In this document: piece by piece, positions 35,339 to 44,313 of the stretch
How the letters are laid out: each line of letters begins with the position of its first letter
Numbering within the stretch: position 1 is the first letter of the stretch
Assembly: GCA_963698885.1 (NCBI GenBank)
Contig: CAVOSJ010000003.1
Coordinates: 496,001-560,000, forward strand
Length of the DNA: 64,000 nt
Reading direction: 5' to 3'
DNA from: JBARKJ01 sp963698885
Lineage (GTDB): Bacteria; Nitrospirota; JACRHJ01
Made by a program: the position numbers and the translations under genes
The notes under the pieces: model-generated
The model's database searches: none
What the model was told of the DNA's origin: nothing
What the model saw: only the letters and a program-made list of their open reading frames with translations

Positions 35339-36049
35339 CTAAAGGCGGTAATCCTTGTATCCCTTCGTGAACTCCTCGTCTTTCAGCCCCGGATTGATTT
35401 TTAAATTTTCATACCCGTAACTTTCCAAAAGCTCGCATGCTGGCCCGAAGATTTTTATTTTTATCGGTAAGTTAAGCTCCTTGTCCACCCATATCTCAGC
35501 CGTTGGGGCATAATATCCTCCAGACGGAGTCTCCTTCAGGACATGCCATGTCTTACGTCCGTAAACCTCGTCTTCACCCAGGATGGACAGTTTAAGTTCA
35601 CGCCGCTCTTTGCCGCGCTGGATGTCTTTGTCAATCTTCTCTATCAGCTTGCCGAGCCCCAGGTCGGTTACCGGGTGCCGGTTCTTTCTCATGGCAAGTC
35701 TTCCGTTCGGGTCATAGCTACCCCCGAAGAAACCAAAGAAGCCCCCGCTATGGCCTATAACCTTCCCGCCGTTTTCCCCCTGCACGTAAAGCACCTCAAG
35801 GCCCGTGTTCGGTCCCGGAGGAAGCCATTTCATGTAAACCTTGAAAGGCTTCTTGAACTTGAGCGGGATTTTTTCCTCCGGCAGGAGCGTCCCATTCACC
35901 CTCTCCTGCTTGTAAAACGTCGCGGTGTAGTCATCTACCCTTGAGTACGAGCCGCTCATCTCGCTTAAAATTTTCGCCGGGTCTTCCGCAAATACGGGCC
36001 CTGACATGACGAGGATGAGGAAAAGGACATTGAAAATTATTTTTATCAC
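35339..36049 (-). CDS. Exported DUF1571/LolA-like protein
   Basis: 236 residues with a signal peptide (ILVMSGPVFAEDPA). The N-terminal pattern SGSYSRVDDYTATFYKQERV and PFKVYMKWLPPGPNTGLEVLYV fits the DUF1571 family, whose fold resembles the periplasmic lipoprotein carrier LolA. It probably acts in the envelope. Convergent with the kinase, with the IS-like repeat between them. Confidence 0.75.
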   Translation of the reverse strand: MIKIIFNVLFLILVMSGPVFAEDPAKILSEMSGSYSRVDDYTATFYKQERVNGTLLPEEKIPLKFKKPFKVYMKWLPPGPNTGLEVLYVQGENGGKVIGHSGGFFGFFGGSYDPNGRLAMRKNRHPVTDLGLGKLIEKIDKDIQRGKERRELKLSILGEDEVYGRKTWHVLKETPSGGYYAPTAEIWVDKELNLPIKIKIFGPACELLESYGYENLKINPGLKDEEFTKGYKDYRL

Positions 36050-36073
36050 CTTTGGACGCGCCCCCTATTTATC

Positions 36074-36110
36074 TTATCTTAGATAATATCCTAAAAGATA
36101 ATATCCTAAA
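36074..36110. promoter_or_regulatory. Dyad and tandem 15-bp repeat upstream of the flavodiiron fragment
   Basis: TTATCT-T-AGATAA (36074-36086) is a perfect dyad. It runs into two head-to-tail copies of AGATAATATCCTAAA (36081-36095 and 36096-36110), followed directly by AAGGAGG. This looks like an operator overlapping the start region. The redox/NO-related fragment downstream suggests an oxidative-stress regulator; this is inference. Confidence 0.45.
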
Positions 36111-36127
36111 AAGGAGGTTTTTTATAC

Positions 36128-36320
36128 ATGAAAGTCACCGAGATAAAAAAGGGTATTTACTGGGTCGGCGCGGATGGCTGGGGCATCCGGGATAGCTCAA
36201 GGAAGTTTTCCCCAAGTAGTGCTATATTAATTAGTGAGAACGCGTTAGTTTCTGCAGGCAAGAAGAGCCTATTCCCAGATGCGACACATTGCCGTAGTTC
36301 CCGCTGGCGGGATACGGGTT
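36128..36320 (+). pseudogene. A-type flavoprotein (FprA/flavodiiron) N-terminal fragment
   Basis: The first 22 codons, MKVTEIKKGIYWVGADGWGI plus RD, match the start of flavodiiron NO/O2 reductases. The expected FHGYST continuation is absent and the frame runs into unrelated sequence to a stop at about 36320. It keeps a good AGGAGG ribosome site. A truncated remnant, probably left when the radical SAM/ArsA region was inserted or rearranged (inference). Confidence 0.6.
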
Positions 36321-36347
36321 AGGGGACAGTACAGGGGTCAAGAGACT

Positions 36348-38051
36348 ATGCGGCACGTCGATCTGGTACTACTTCATCCCCCGAGCAACTACAAATTCCG
36401 CGAACTGCCGATTTTTTATGGCCCGATCAGCGTCGCCGTCCCCTCTTCATCCATTTTCGAGAACTATCCCATAGGCTTTCTAACCTTGTCTGAGTATCTC
36501 AACAGGCATGGAATTTCAGTCAGGATCGTCAACCTTGCCATGAAAATGCTTCTTGACGCCTCGTTCGACCCGGAAGCATTCATTGCACGTCTCAATCCTA
36601 TAGCCTTCGGCATCGACCTCCACTGGCTCCCTCATGTTGACGGGAGCCTCGCCATTGCCGAAATCGCGAAGCGGCATCACCCTGACATACCGGTTATCAT
36701 GGGGGGGTTGTCGGCGACCTATTACCACCAGGAAATAATGCGCGACTATCCCTTCGTGGATTTCATCATGTGTGGCGACTCCACCGAAGAGCCGTTCCGG
36801 CTCCTGATGGAAGCAATCAAGTGCAACGGAGATTACAGAAATATACCGAACCTGGTATGGCGGGATGATGATGGGAATATTATTGTCAATGAGATTTCAT
36901 TTCTTCCTGACAATATCGACTACGTGAATTTTGATTGCTCCCACCCGCTGAAAATGGCCATGAAATACCACGACCCCACGGGGTATCTCCCGTTCAAAAA
37001 CTGGCTGTCCGACCCTGTTATGGCGGTCTTTTCCTGCAGGGGATGTATCCATGACTGCGCCCCCTGCGGCGGCTCAAAATCCGCCTTCAACAAGCTCTGC
37101 GGACGGGTCAAGCCTGCATTCAGGTCTCCGGAACTTCTCGCTGAAGATATCAGGAATGTCGCCAGGTATACCGGCGCGCCCGTTATGGTTATCGCCGACG
37201 TGCTCCAGGCAGGGCGGGATTATACCGATAAATTTCTGTCCGCCATGAAAAAGTACAGTGTTAAAAACCAGGTGGGTTTTGAGTTTTTTCACCCGCCTTC
37301 CCCGGATTTCGTCAGGAAAGTTGCGGACTCGCTGATCAACTTCAATGTCGAAATCTCGCCTGAGTCCCATGACCCTAAGGTCAGAAAGGCTTTCGGGAAA
37401 TCATACGGAAATGCGGAGTTGGAGGCCTCCATTGAAGCGTTTATGAAGAGCAGCTGCAAAAGGCTCGACCTTTTTTTTATGGTAGGGCTTCCGTACCAGG
37501 ATTACCAGTCGGTTATGGAAACGGTCGAGTACTGCGGCGACCTGCTGCAAAAATATGGCAGAACGAAGAAACTCATGCCGATAATCGCTCCTCTGGCCCC
37601 CTTTATCGATCCAGGTAGCAGGCTGTTCGAGGAACCGGAGCTGTTCGGGTACCGGCTTTTTTACCGGACTCTCGCGGAGCACAGGCAGGCAATGCTTATG
37701 CCTACCTGGAAACTGCGACTGAATTATGAGACTCAGTGGATGACACGGGATGATATAGTACGGGCGACCTATGACGGCACAATGCGTCTTGCCGAGCTTA
37801 AAGCCGCGCATGGTATTATGGGTAAAGAAGAGGCGGAGAAAATCAGGCAGCATATCCGTATGTCCAAAGATGTCATGAGACAAATGGAAGATACAGCAGT
37901 GTTTGACGATGCCCTCAAGAACAAGATATTCAGTCTGAACAGGTTTGATTCCATGTGCGGCAAGCATGAGATGAAATGGCCGGTAGAAGGCTGGAAAGTA
38001 AAACTTGTAAACATGCTCAAATTATTTTCTGGATTGACTAAACAGCAATGA
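36348..38051 (+). CDS. B12-binding-type radical SAM protein 1
   Basis: 567 residues. N-terminal B12-binding-like Rossmann domain (DLVLLHPPSNYKFRELPIFY, PVIMGGLSATYYHQEI). Radical SAM domain from about residue 230 with CIHDCAPC, the CX3CX2C site for the 4Fe-4S cluster. The B12-binding DxHxxG motif is not evident. The C-terminus has a conserved CGKHEMKWPVEGWKV tail shared with the second copy. Start chosen at MRHVDLVLL (36348); the frame is open further upstream. Its stop overlaps the ArsA-like ATPase start (ATGA). Substrate unknown. Confidence 0.88.
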   Translation: MRHVDLVLLHPPSNYKFRELPIFYGPISVAVPSSSIFENYPIGFLTLSEYLNRHGISVRIVNLAMKMLLDASFDPEAFIARLNPIAFGIDLHWLPHVDGSLAIAEIAKRHHPDIPVIMGGLSATYYHQEIMRDYPFVDFIMCGDSTEEPFRLLMEAIKCNGDYRNIPNLVWRDDDGNIIVNEISFLPDNIDYVNFDCSHPLKMAMKYHDPTGYLPFKNWLSDPVMAVFSCRGCIHDCAPCGGSKSAFNKLCGRVKPAFRSPELLAEDIRNVARYTGAPVMVIADVLQAGRDYTDKFLSAMKKYSVKNQVGFEFFHPPSPDFVRKVADSLINFNVEISPESHDPKVRKAFGKSYGNAELEASIEAFMKSSCKRLDLFFMVGLPYQDYQSVMETVEYCGDLLQKYGRTKKLMPIIAPLAPFIDPGSRLFEEPELFGYRLFYRTLAEHRQAMLMPTWKLRLNYETQWMTRDDIVRATYDGTMRLAELKAAHGIMGKEEAEKIRQHIRMSKDVMRQMEDTAVFDDALKNKIFSLNRFDSMCGKHEMKWPVEGWKVKLVNMLKLFSGLTKQQ

Positions 38052-38959
38052 ACGATTATGACTTATCCGGCTCTCGCATCCGCGTGTTCCTGGGAAAGGG
38101 CGGAGTGGGTAAGACTACGTGCGCCGCTGCCACGGCGCTCCACTTTGCGGAGTCCGGCGAGCGGACACTGGTCCTATCCACCGACCCCACGCCGTCGCTA
38201 TCGCACATCTTCGATCGACTGCGGTCGAAGCCCGAGCACGAGGTTGTGAAGCACCTCTTCCTAACCGAGCTCGGGCTGGAGGAAGTACGCACGATGTGGG
38301 ACGAGCGATTCGGCCATGAGGTGTACGCCGTCTTTTCGGCGTTTGTGGATGTAGAGTACGACACCTTCGTACAGTTCATGACGTCCGTGTTGCCGGGACT
38401 CAACGAGGAGTTCATGGTGGACTACGTCCGCCGCCTCGCGTTGGAGGGCCGGTACCGACGCATCGTATGGGATACAGCGCCCCTAGGCCAGACGCTGGCC
38501 CTGTTAGGCACCCCGTCACTCCTCGCTCGCCACCTTCGCTTGGCGCCGAGAGTATATTCGCACTTGCGGACGTCCGGTGAGCAACGCGAGTCGATGATGG
38601 ATGTGCTGCGACGGTGGGAATCGCTCGCCAGCTTGTGCATGGCGTTTCTGTGCCAGGCCGTTCGGTTCGTGATGGTTACCATTCCGGAGGCGCTTGCGTT
38701 GCGTCAGTTGGATGACGTCTTCCGCGAGCTGGCGCACTACGAGTTGAAGGTGGAGCATCTGATAGTGAACAACGTGGTCACGGACGCGGACTCACCCTTC
38801 CTCGCGCAGAAGGCCGCACAACAACAAGACCATCTGCGTCAGCTGCGGCGGCAATATGGCCAGTTGCCGATTACGGAGATCCCGCTCTTCCCGCAAGAGA
38901 TTCAGGGCTTGGAGCGTCTTCGGCAGGTTGCTACTGTGCTTGGTCCCGGGTTGTCTTAA
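38048..38959 (+). CDS. ArsA/Get3-like ATPase, single domain
   Basis: 303 residues. Deviant P-loop GKGGVGKTTCAAATA at about residues 13-27, switch-like WDTAPLGQTLALLGTP and VNNVVTDADS near the base-specificity region. Family members insert tail-anchored proteins (Get3) or power arsenite export (ArsA); no arsB, arsC or arsR is nearby. Starts within the stop of radical SAM 1, so the two are coupled. Codon use differs sharply from its neighbours: arginine is almost always CGN and isoleucine mostly ATC, pointing to recent transfer. The role is probably linked to the radical SAM proteins. Confidence 0.85.
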   Translation: MNDYDLSGSRIRVFLGKGGVGKTTCAAATALHFAESGERTLVLSTDPTPSLSHIFDRLRSKPEHEVVKHLFLTELGLEEVRTMWDERFGHEVYAVFSAFVDVEYDTFVQFMTSVLPGLNEEFMVDYVRRLALEGRYRRIVWDTAPLGQTLALLGTPSLLARHLRLAPRVYSHLRTSGEQRESMMDVLRRWESLASLCMAFLCQAVRFVMVTIPEALALRQLDDVFRELAHYELKVEHLIVNNVVTDADSPFLAQKAAQQQDHLRQLRRQYGQLPITEIPLFPQEIQGLERLRQVATVLGPGLS

Positions 38960-39018
38960 GCCCCCCTTTTTAGGTAGTAGGCTGGAATTTCTGGTAGCAG
39001 GTCAGGTTGAAATATAGT

Positions 39019-39049
39019 GGGGTTTTAAGGTGGAAGACCCCTTTTATTT
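39019..39049 (+). terminator. Terminator between ArsA-like ATPase and radical SAM protein 2
   Basis: GGGGTTTT (39019-39026) pairs with AAGACCCC (39034-39041) with one G-U pair and is followed by TTTTATTT. It ends the plus-strand pair just at the stop of the convergent gene. Confidence 0.65.
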
Positions 39050-40765
39050 GACTACGTTATTACCACGGTTAACCCAGCCATTCAGGAATACCCCAAATAT
39101 CTTGAACGGGTTAATCCGCCAGCCTTTGACGGGCCAGTCGATCTCGTGCTTGTAGCACAGCGAGTCTAGCGTGTTAAGTCGGGCTATCTCATCCCGCAGG
39201 TTGTTGTCGATGTTACCCGTGTCGTTGATCTTATCGACGAGCTCGAGCGCCCGCAAGGCATGCTTCCTAACCAGCTCCCCTTTTTTCTTTCCTATGGCCC
39301 CGTACTTTTCCTTGAGGTCGAGCAGTTTAAGCGCCGCGTGATACGTGGCCTTTACGATTTCTTCACGCGTCATCCATTTTGTCTCGTAGTTCAAGGTGTA
39401 CTTCCAACTCGGCATGAGCATGGCTTCCCGATGCTCCTTGAGGGTCCGGTAGAAAAACCGGTAGCCGAACTTCTCGGGGTCCTCGAATATGCCGCTGCCA
39501 GGGTCGATGAACGGCGCGAGGGGCGCAATAAACGGCAGGAGCCTATTGCCGGAACCGTATTTTGCCATAAGTTCGCCGCAGTAGTCCACGGTCTCCATGA
39601 CCGAACGGTAGTCCTGGTGCGGAAGGCCAACCATGAAGAACAGGTCTATACGTTTGCAGCCCGTATGAAACAGCTCCTCGATCAGGGTTTCAAGCTCGTC
39701 GTTCGTGTAGCATTTTCCGAACGTCTTCCTGACGTTGATGTCGTGGGATTCAGGGGATATCTCGACGTTGAAGGTCTCAATGGAATCCGCGACCCTCTCC
39801 AGGAACCCGGCCGGAGGGGGGTTGAAAAACTCCAGGGCGATCTCGTTCTTGACGCGGTGCTTTTTGAGGGCGTCGAGGAACCGCTCGCCGTAGTCTCTGC
39901 CCGCCTGGAGCAGGTCTCCCAGCACCATCACGGGGGCGACGGTATATTCCGATATGCGGTGTATGTCCTCGGCAAGTAACTCCGGAGAGCGGAAACAGGG
40001 CCGAGGACGCATGCAGACTTTCTGGAATGCGGAGATAGAGCCACCGCAGGAACCGCAGTTGTGGTTGCAGCCCCTGCACGAGAATACCGCCGTGACTGGA
40101 TAGTTGGACCAGTTCTCGAACGGCATATAGCCAGAAGGGTCGCGATACTTGATCGCCATCCTTATAAGGTGTGAATAATCAAAACGGACATGGTCGAGGT
40201 TTGTGGGCGAATAGGATCGCTCGTTTACCACGATGCGCCCGTCCGCGTCTCTCCATACGAGGTTGGGCACTGCCTGATAGCCGGTACCGGACTTGATAGC
40301 CTCCATGAGCAGCCGCAGAGGCTCCTCCGTTGATTCCCCGCAGACGACGAAATCCACAAACGGGTAGTCTCTTATTATCTCTTCGTGGAAGTAGGTCGCG
40401 CTCAGACCGCCGAGGATGACCGGCTTACCCGGGTGGTGTTTCTTGACGAGCGCGGCCAGGCTCAGGCTGCCGTCCACATGGGGGAGCCAGTGCAGGTCGA
40501 TACCGAAGGCAAGTGCGTCGAGCTTCCGGACAAAGGGATCGGGGTCGAATGAGCGGTCCCGCAGCATCTTCAGAGCGAGGTTTATTATCCTGACGCTGGT
40601 GCCGTGTCGCGTTAGATACTCCGAGAGGGTGAGGAAACCGATGGGGTATATCTCAAAGACCGACGATGAGGGTATGACGTCGCTTACCGGGCCGGAGAAA
40701 ACCGGCTCTTCCCTGAAGTTGAATACGCTTGGCGGGTGGATGAGTATCAGGTCGGGCTTGGGCAT
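39044..40765 (-). CDS. B12-binding-type radical SAM protein 2
   Basis: 573 residues from MPKPDLILIHPP (ATG 40763-40765). Collinear with radical SAM 1 over its whole length, including LHWLPHVDGSL, GGLSATYFHEEIIRDYP, the CNHNCGSCG cluster site (CX3CX2C), EISPESHDINVRKTFGK and the KHEIDWPVKGW tail. A recognisable paralogue on the opposite strand, flanking the ArsA-like gene. Start uncertain: an extension to 40846 is open but has no matching sequence in copy 1. Confidence 0.87.
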   Translation of the reverse strand: MPKPDLILIHPPSVFNFREEPVFSGPVSDVIPSSSVFEIYPIGFLTLSEYLTRHGTSVRIINLALKMLRDRSFDPDPFVRKLDALAFGIDLHWLPHVDGSLSLAALVKKHHPGKPVILGGLSATYFHEEIIRDYPFVDFVVCGESTEEPLRLLMEAIKSGTGYQAVPNLVWRDADGRIVVNERSYSPTNLDHVRFDYSHLIRMAIKYRDPSGYMPFENWSNYPVTAVFSCRGCNHNCGSCGGSISAFQKVCMRPRPCFRSPELLAEDIHRISEYTVAPVMVLGDLLQAGRDYGERFLDALKKHRVKNEIALEFFNPPPAGFLERVADSIETFNVEISPESHDINVRKTFGKCYTNDELETLIEELFHTGCKRIDLFFMVGLPHQDYRSVMETVDYCGELMAKYGSGNRLLPFIAPLAPFIDPGSGIFEDPEKFGYRFFYRTLKEHREAMLMPSWKYTLNYETKWMTREEIVKATYHAALKLLDLKEKYGAIGKKKGELVRKHALRALELVDKINDTGNIDNNLRDEIARLNTLDSLCYKHEIDWPVKGWRINPFKIFGVFLNGWVNRGNNVVK

Positions 40766-40948
40766 GGGCGTCCTGGTCCTCGGCGTATTCCTGGCGTACA
40801 ACTCTCGGCCATAATGCTTCTCTCCCCAACTTGCCTGAAATCCCATACCTCGATAAAACGCTTATCTTATGTATATCAAAATAGCTGGGTAAATTCAACT
40901 TTTTGATCAGCGTGCTAGTAAAGGCTACTGAATACTTACCGATGAATA

Positions 40949-43501
40949 TTACCGATCGCGCTCCGCCGCCTCTCTTCTGATACCTTCTATGAAAAATAAC
41001 TTGAACCTTTTATTTTCGTAAGCGCTATTAAACCGCTTCGTACCTAAACGACGAACACCTCTGATTACCTCCTTACCCCTTTCTTCAATTACCATCTGGA
41101 CTGCCGGATTGTCCGGCCTATCAGATTTGGTCGTTATGATGGTGCTTTCAATATTCATTGCATTGGGGCGTCTAAACTGATAATCAGAGTCCGGGAGAAA
41201 AGCGAGAATCTTAACCTTGAAGTCAGTATCGAGGATCCTCATCGATTCTCCGATATTAACGATATACTCGGTCTGGATGCCCGTGTTCATGTCTTTTACG
41301 GCGATCTTGACAGCCTTCCATTCCTTCTTCACGCTCTCAGGGATATCAGTTCTTTCTACAAATGTGATTTTTGGCGGCTTGGGCTTGGCTTTCTCTTTAG
41401 GATAATTGATCTCTGCTCGCTTTCCTGCCTCGCGCAGTTTGACTACAACAGGGTTAACGGGGTGTAGCGTTTCCCATGTGCGGGTGCCATTAATGAAATG
41501 TATTTTCTTCCCATCAAGATAAATTTTCCAAAAATGGTTCTCGGCGGCGGAAGCGTTTATTAGTTTGTTGTAGCAGGAATCAGCCTCTTTTACCACCTCC
41601 CTCATCTCTGGCGATGGCTTAGCCAAAGCGAGCCACTTCACATATGCTTGCAAGGAAAGCCAAATCTCTGAAGTACCGGTAAGGTCCCTTTTAATTGCAT
41701 CACTTTCGTAATCCACGGACCAAGGCAGGTTCCAAGGGCTGCCCTTTCGCCTCCTTTCAGCGTCGCCTTCTGTTTCAAAAGTTCCATGCCCTCCCGGTTT
41801 ATAGCCATTCATATCTTCATATCTTTCATTCAGAGTTCCATACCATGTGGTGTTTGTGCCATAAAAAAGCTCACCGTTTTGCGCTTTTAGAAACCGCGCA
41901 TACTTTAGTAGTCCAGAGGGAGAATCGTCCCGGCTCAGTGCAGCCGCTTTTTTCCAGAGATGCGCATGGAACCGGTCGGTGTTCTTAATGAGATCGGCGG
42001 CTTCATCCCAGTTGCCAAAGGATGCAAGCCGCACTCCTTCGGAATAAAGGGCCGCATCTCGGGTAGTTTTATCCTTTGCCGATGAGAGCTTTTTCAGGCC
42101 CTCGTCGTCTATAAGGACCCTTATAAGATAAGTCTTGAATTCAGGCCAGCCATGTAAAAACTCTCCAGTGGAAGGGTCAATTGACCCGTAAAGACCCTCG
42201 ACTTGTACGGCCGCCAATAGTTCGTTCTGTCTTACATAGTAAGTTGCGGCAAGCAATGCCTGCGTTCTATCAGGCTTAAGCGAAAATATCTGCTCTTTTG
42301 CCGCATCCCATTTATCGGCCTTCATCAGACCTACAGCGCGGAGTTGGCCCCATAGTTCAGTCGGGTTCGCGGGCCGAGCGGGAAATCCTTCGGGAAGGAT
42401 TCCCGGCTTTATCAGGTGCGAGGCCTTCAGCAGAAGCCTTTCCTGAAGGTTTACAGCCCACGGTTCTTTGATATTTTTCTCCGATAAGCTCCACCACTTC
42501 GTCCATTGCTCCGGGGTAACTTTTTCTATCCATGAAACCATCGCCGTGAACAGAACAGGGTCGGTCAGAGAAACTATTTTCTCATCTGAGAAGTGCACAA
42601 AACGCATCTCGTACAGGACCCTCGGCAGGTGCCTTGGATAGATGTCAAAAAGATTTTCCGCCGCAAGGTCATCTCTTCCTTCGAGAGTATAGACCCGATT
42701 TTTCCAGAGCTTCACAAGGTCATACAAGGGGTGCTCGGGGTAATCTTTCATCCACTCGTCAGCCGTGTCCTCGAATTCACGCCATTTTGAAGCAGGCACC
42801 CATTTCCTAATTTCATTTGGCCAGCCATCCGGTATCTCCCTTTTGAACTTTTTTTGAAGAGCGAGGAACCTTAGCGTCGGAGTCCGAGGGTTTCCGGGAT
42901 GTTCCTTAAGGAATTCATCGACTTTTTCTTTGTCCATGTCCCTGACGGCAAATGCATCGAGGATGGGGGCGGGCAACAGTTTTATTTCGCTTATATCCAG
43001 TTTCCCAGTAAGGGCTTTAGAGAGGATTTTAGGGTCGGCGGTTTTTATCAGGGGCTCGATTTCGATAAATTCAAGCGCTCGGTTGAGTTCCAACTGATAA
43101 TTGTCAGCCGCTGTCGCGGGCATGTCGAGCATCTCCTCCACGACTAACCTCGCGTATTTATCCGCCTCCTTGAAGTCGGACCGCCCTATGGCCGACTGGA
43201 AATCATCATAGGATGGAGGCCGAGGGAATTTTGGTTCATGCGCGCTGAGCCGTTCCAGCGCCTCTGTATCTCGCTTCATAACCTTGAACGGGTAAAGGAA
43301 TTGAAACTCTTCTTTTGACGTAACTTCTTCATAATCGTCCCCGGATTCCAAATAACCGAACAGGAAATCCGGCCCATAGGTCGGGGTGACTATTTCGTAC
43401 ATAGCAGGTCCGCCGCAGGCCGTTAACGGGTCCGGCAGTGCGATGAGGACGGCAAAGACGGCAAGTACAAGCGTGAAATAAAAAATCAGCCGCCGTTTCA
43501 T
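40949..43501 (-). CDS. Large lipoprotein of unknown function
   Basis: About 850 residues starting MKRRLIFYFTLVLAVFAVLI. A lipobox LTAC gives Cys29 as the likely lipid-attached residue. The body is mainly helical, with tetratricopeptide-like segments (LERLSAHEP..., FKEADKYARLVVEEM, DKWDAAKEQIFSLKP) and a C-terminal part containing MRILDTDFKVKILAFLPDSD. I do not recognise the family. Its ATG overlaps the TGA of the DUF3142-like gene (ATGA), so translation is coupled. Last gene of the ankyrin/DUF3142/lipoprotein operon. Confidence 0.75.
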   Translation of the reverse strand: MKRRLIFYFTLVLAVFAVLIALPDPLTACGGPAMYEIVTPTYGPDFLFGYLESGDDYEEVTSKEEFQFLYPFKVMKRDTEALERLSAHEPKFPRPPSYDDFQSAIGRSDFKEADKYARLVVEEMLDMPATAADNYQLELNRALEFIEIEPLIKTADPKILSKALTGKLDISEIKLLPAPILDAFAVRDMDKEKVDEFLKEHPGNPRTPTLRFLALQKKFKREIPDGWPNEIRKWVPASKWREFEDTADEWMKDYPEHPLYDLVKLWKNRVYTLEGRDDLAAENLFDIYPRHLPRVLYEMRFVHFSDEKIVSLTDPVLFTAMVSWIEKVTPEQWTKWWSLSEKNIKEPWAVNLQERLLLKASHLIKPGILPEGFPARPANPTELWGQLRAVGLMKADKWDAAKEQIFSLKPDRTQALLAATYYVRQNELLAAVQVEGLYGSIDPSTGEFLHGWPEFKTYLIRVLIDDEGLKKLSSAKDKTTRDAALYSEGVRLASFGNWDEAADLIKNTDRFHAHLWKKAAALSRDDSPSGLLKYARFLKAQNGELFYGTNTTWYGTLNERYEDMNGYKPGGHGTFETEGDAERRRKGSPWNLPWSVDYESDAIKRDLTGTSEIWLSLQAYVKWLALAKPSPEMREVVKEADSCYNKLINASAAENHFWKIYLDGKKIHFINGTRTWETLHPVNPVVVKLREAGKRAEINYPKEKAKPKPPKITFVERTDIPESVKKEWKAVKIAVKDMNTGIQTEYIVNIGESMRILDTDFKVKILAFLPDSDYQFRRPNAMNIESTIITTKSDRPDNPAVQMVIEERGKEVIRGVRRLGTKRFNSAYENKRFKLFFIEGIRREAAERDR

Positions 43502-44313
43502 AATAGATAGTCCCATTGTCTGCCTCCCGGAAAGACCCAAAGGCCCCGGTATCCCGGTATGGAAGAAAAGGCGGAAAGTGAGGAGAACCACCGTCTGTGG
43601 TTTGTGGACAGAGTTCCTTTTGTTCGTTCAAAAGCGCCCAGTCCGAGCCTGAACGCCACCCCCTGTTTTCTGAGAAGGCCTGCGATACGTTCAACGTTGG
43701 TGCGGTTACAGGAAACCCCTGTGTCGAATACCTGCAAGATATGCCCCGTCACACATCCACTAAACCACAATCCGAAGCCGGGCACTTGTATATGGGACGG
43801 CAGGCTAGTGATCCACACGTCCCTATCTTTAAGACTGCCTTTATTTAATACATATATGACCTTTGACCAGTCTTCGAGACGCCTGACGGGGCAGTCGTAA
43901 TCAAGCTGGACTTCCCGTACGGTAATCCCGGTGTCCGTGAGGATACCGGTTAACTTATAAAGCCTCTCGTCCAGTTCTTCGGCAACATATGTCGCTTTTT
44001 TTGTATGCCAGACTGAGTTGAAAGAGTCGTCAAACCTTATTACCACCGCAACCGGGCTTTTCCGTCCGATAAGGTCCGGCACGTTTGCCAAACGCTGAAC
44101 TATCTTGCCGTCCGAGACGGAAATAGTGCTTACCCATATCGATGGGACAAGGTCTGGAACGTTCCGGCGGGCGTCATTGAAAATCTTCGCGTCCCTTGAA
44201 GACCACACCCATTGACCAATGAAGGGCTGGGGAGCATCGGCCTCCATTGCGAGTGCTATAGATTGGAAAGAGAAAAAAAAGAAAATTATATAGATTACTT
44301 GCTTACATTTCAT
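43498..44313 (-). CDS. DUF3142-like exported protein
   Basis: 271 residues, signal peptide (FFFFSFQSIALAM) and the pattern QWVWSSRDAKIFNDARRNVP ... VREVQLDYDCPVRRLEDW ... WITSLPSHIQVPGFGLWF, which fits the DUF3142 family; the conserved LDYDCP acidic patch suggests a TIM-barrel-like hydrolase. Overlaps the ankyrin gene by 4 nt and the lipoprotein gene by 4 nt. The substrate is unknown; family members are linked to envelope or polysaccharide contexts only by inference. Confidence 0.72.
   Translation of the reverse strand: MKCKQVIYIIFFFFSFQSIALAMEADAPQPFIGQWVWSSRDAKIFNDARRNVPDLVPSIWVSTISVSDGKIVQRLANVPDLIGRKSPVAVVIRFDDSFNSVWHTKKATYVAEELDERLYKLTGILTDTGITVREVQLDYDCPVRRLEDWSKVIYVLNKGSLKDRDVWITSLPSHIQVPGFGLWFSGCVTGHILQVFDTGVSCNRTNVERIAGLLRKQGVAFRLGLGAFERTKGTLSTNHRRWFSSLSAFSSIPGYRGLWVFPGGRQWDYLL

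Noticed and set aside
38048..38959. Arsenic-resistance operon
   Set aside because: No arsB, arsC, arsR or acr3 gene nearby; the ATPase alone does not support it.
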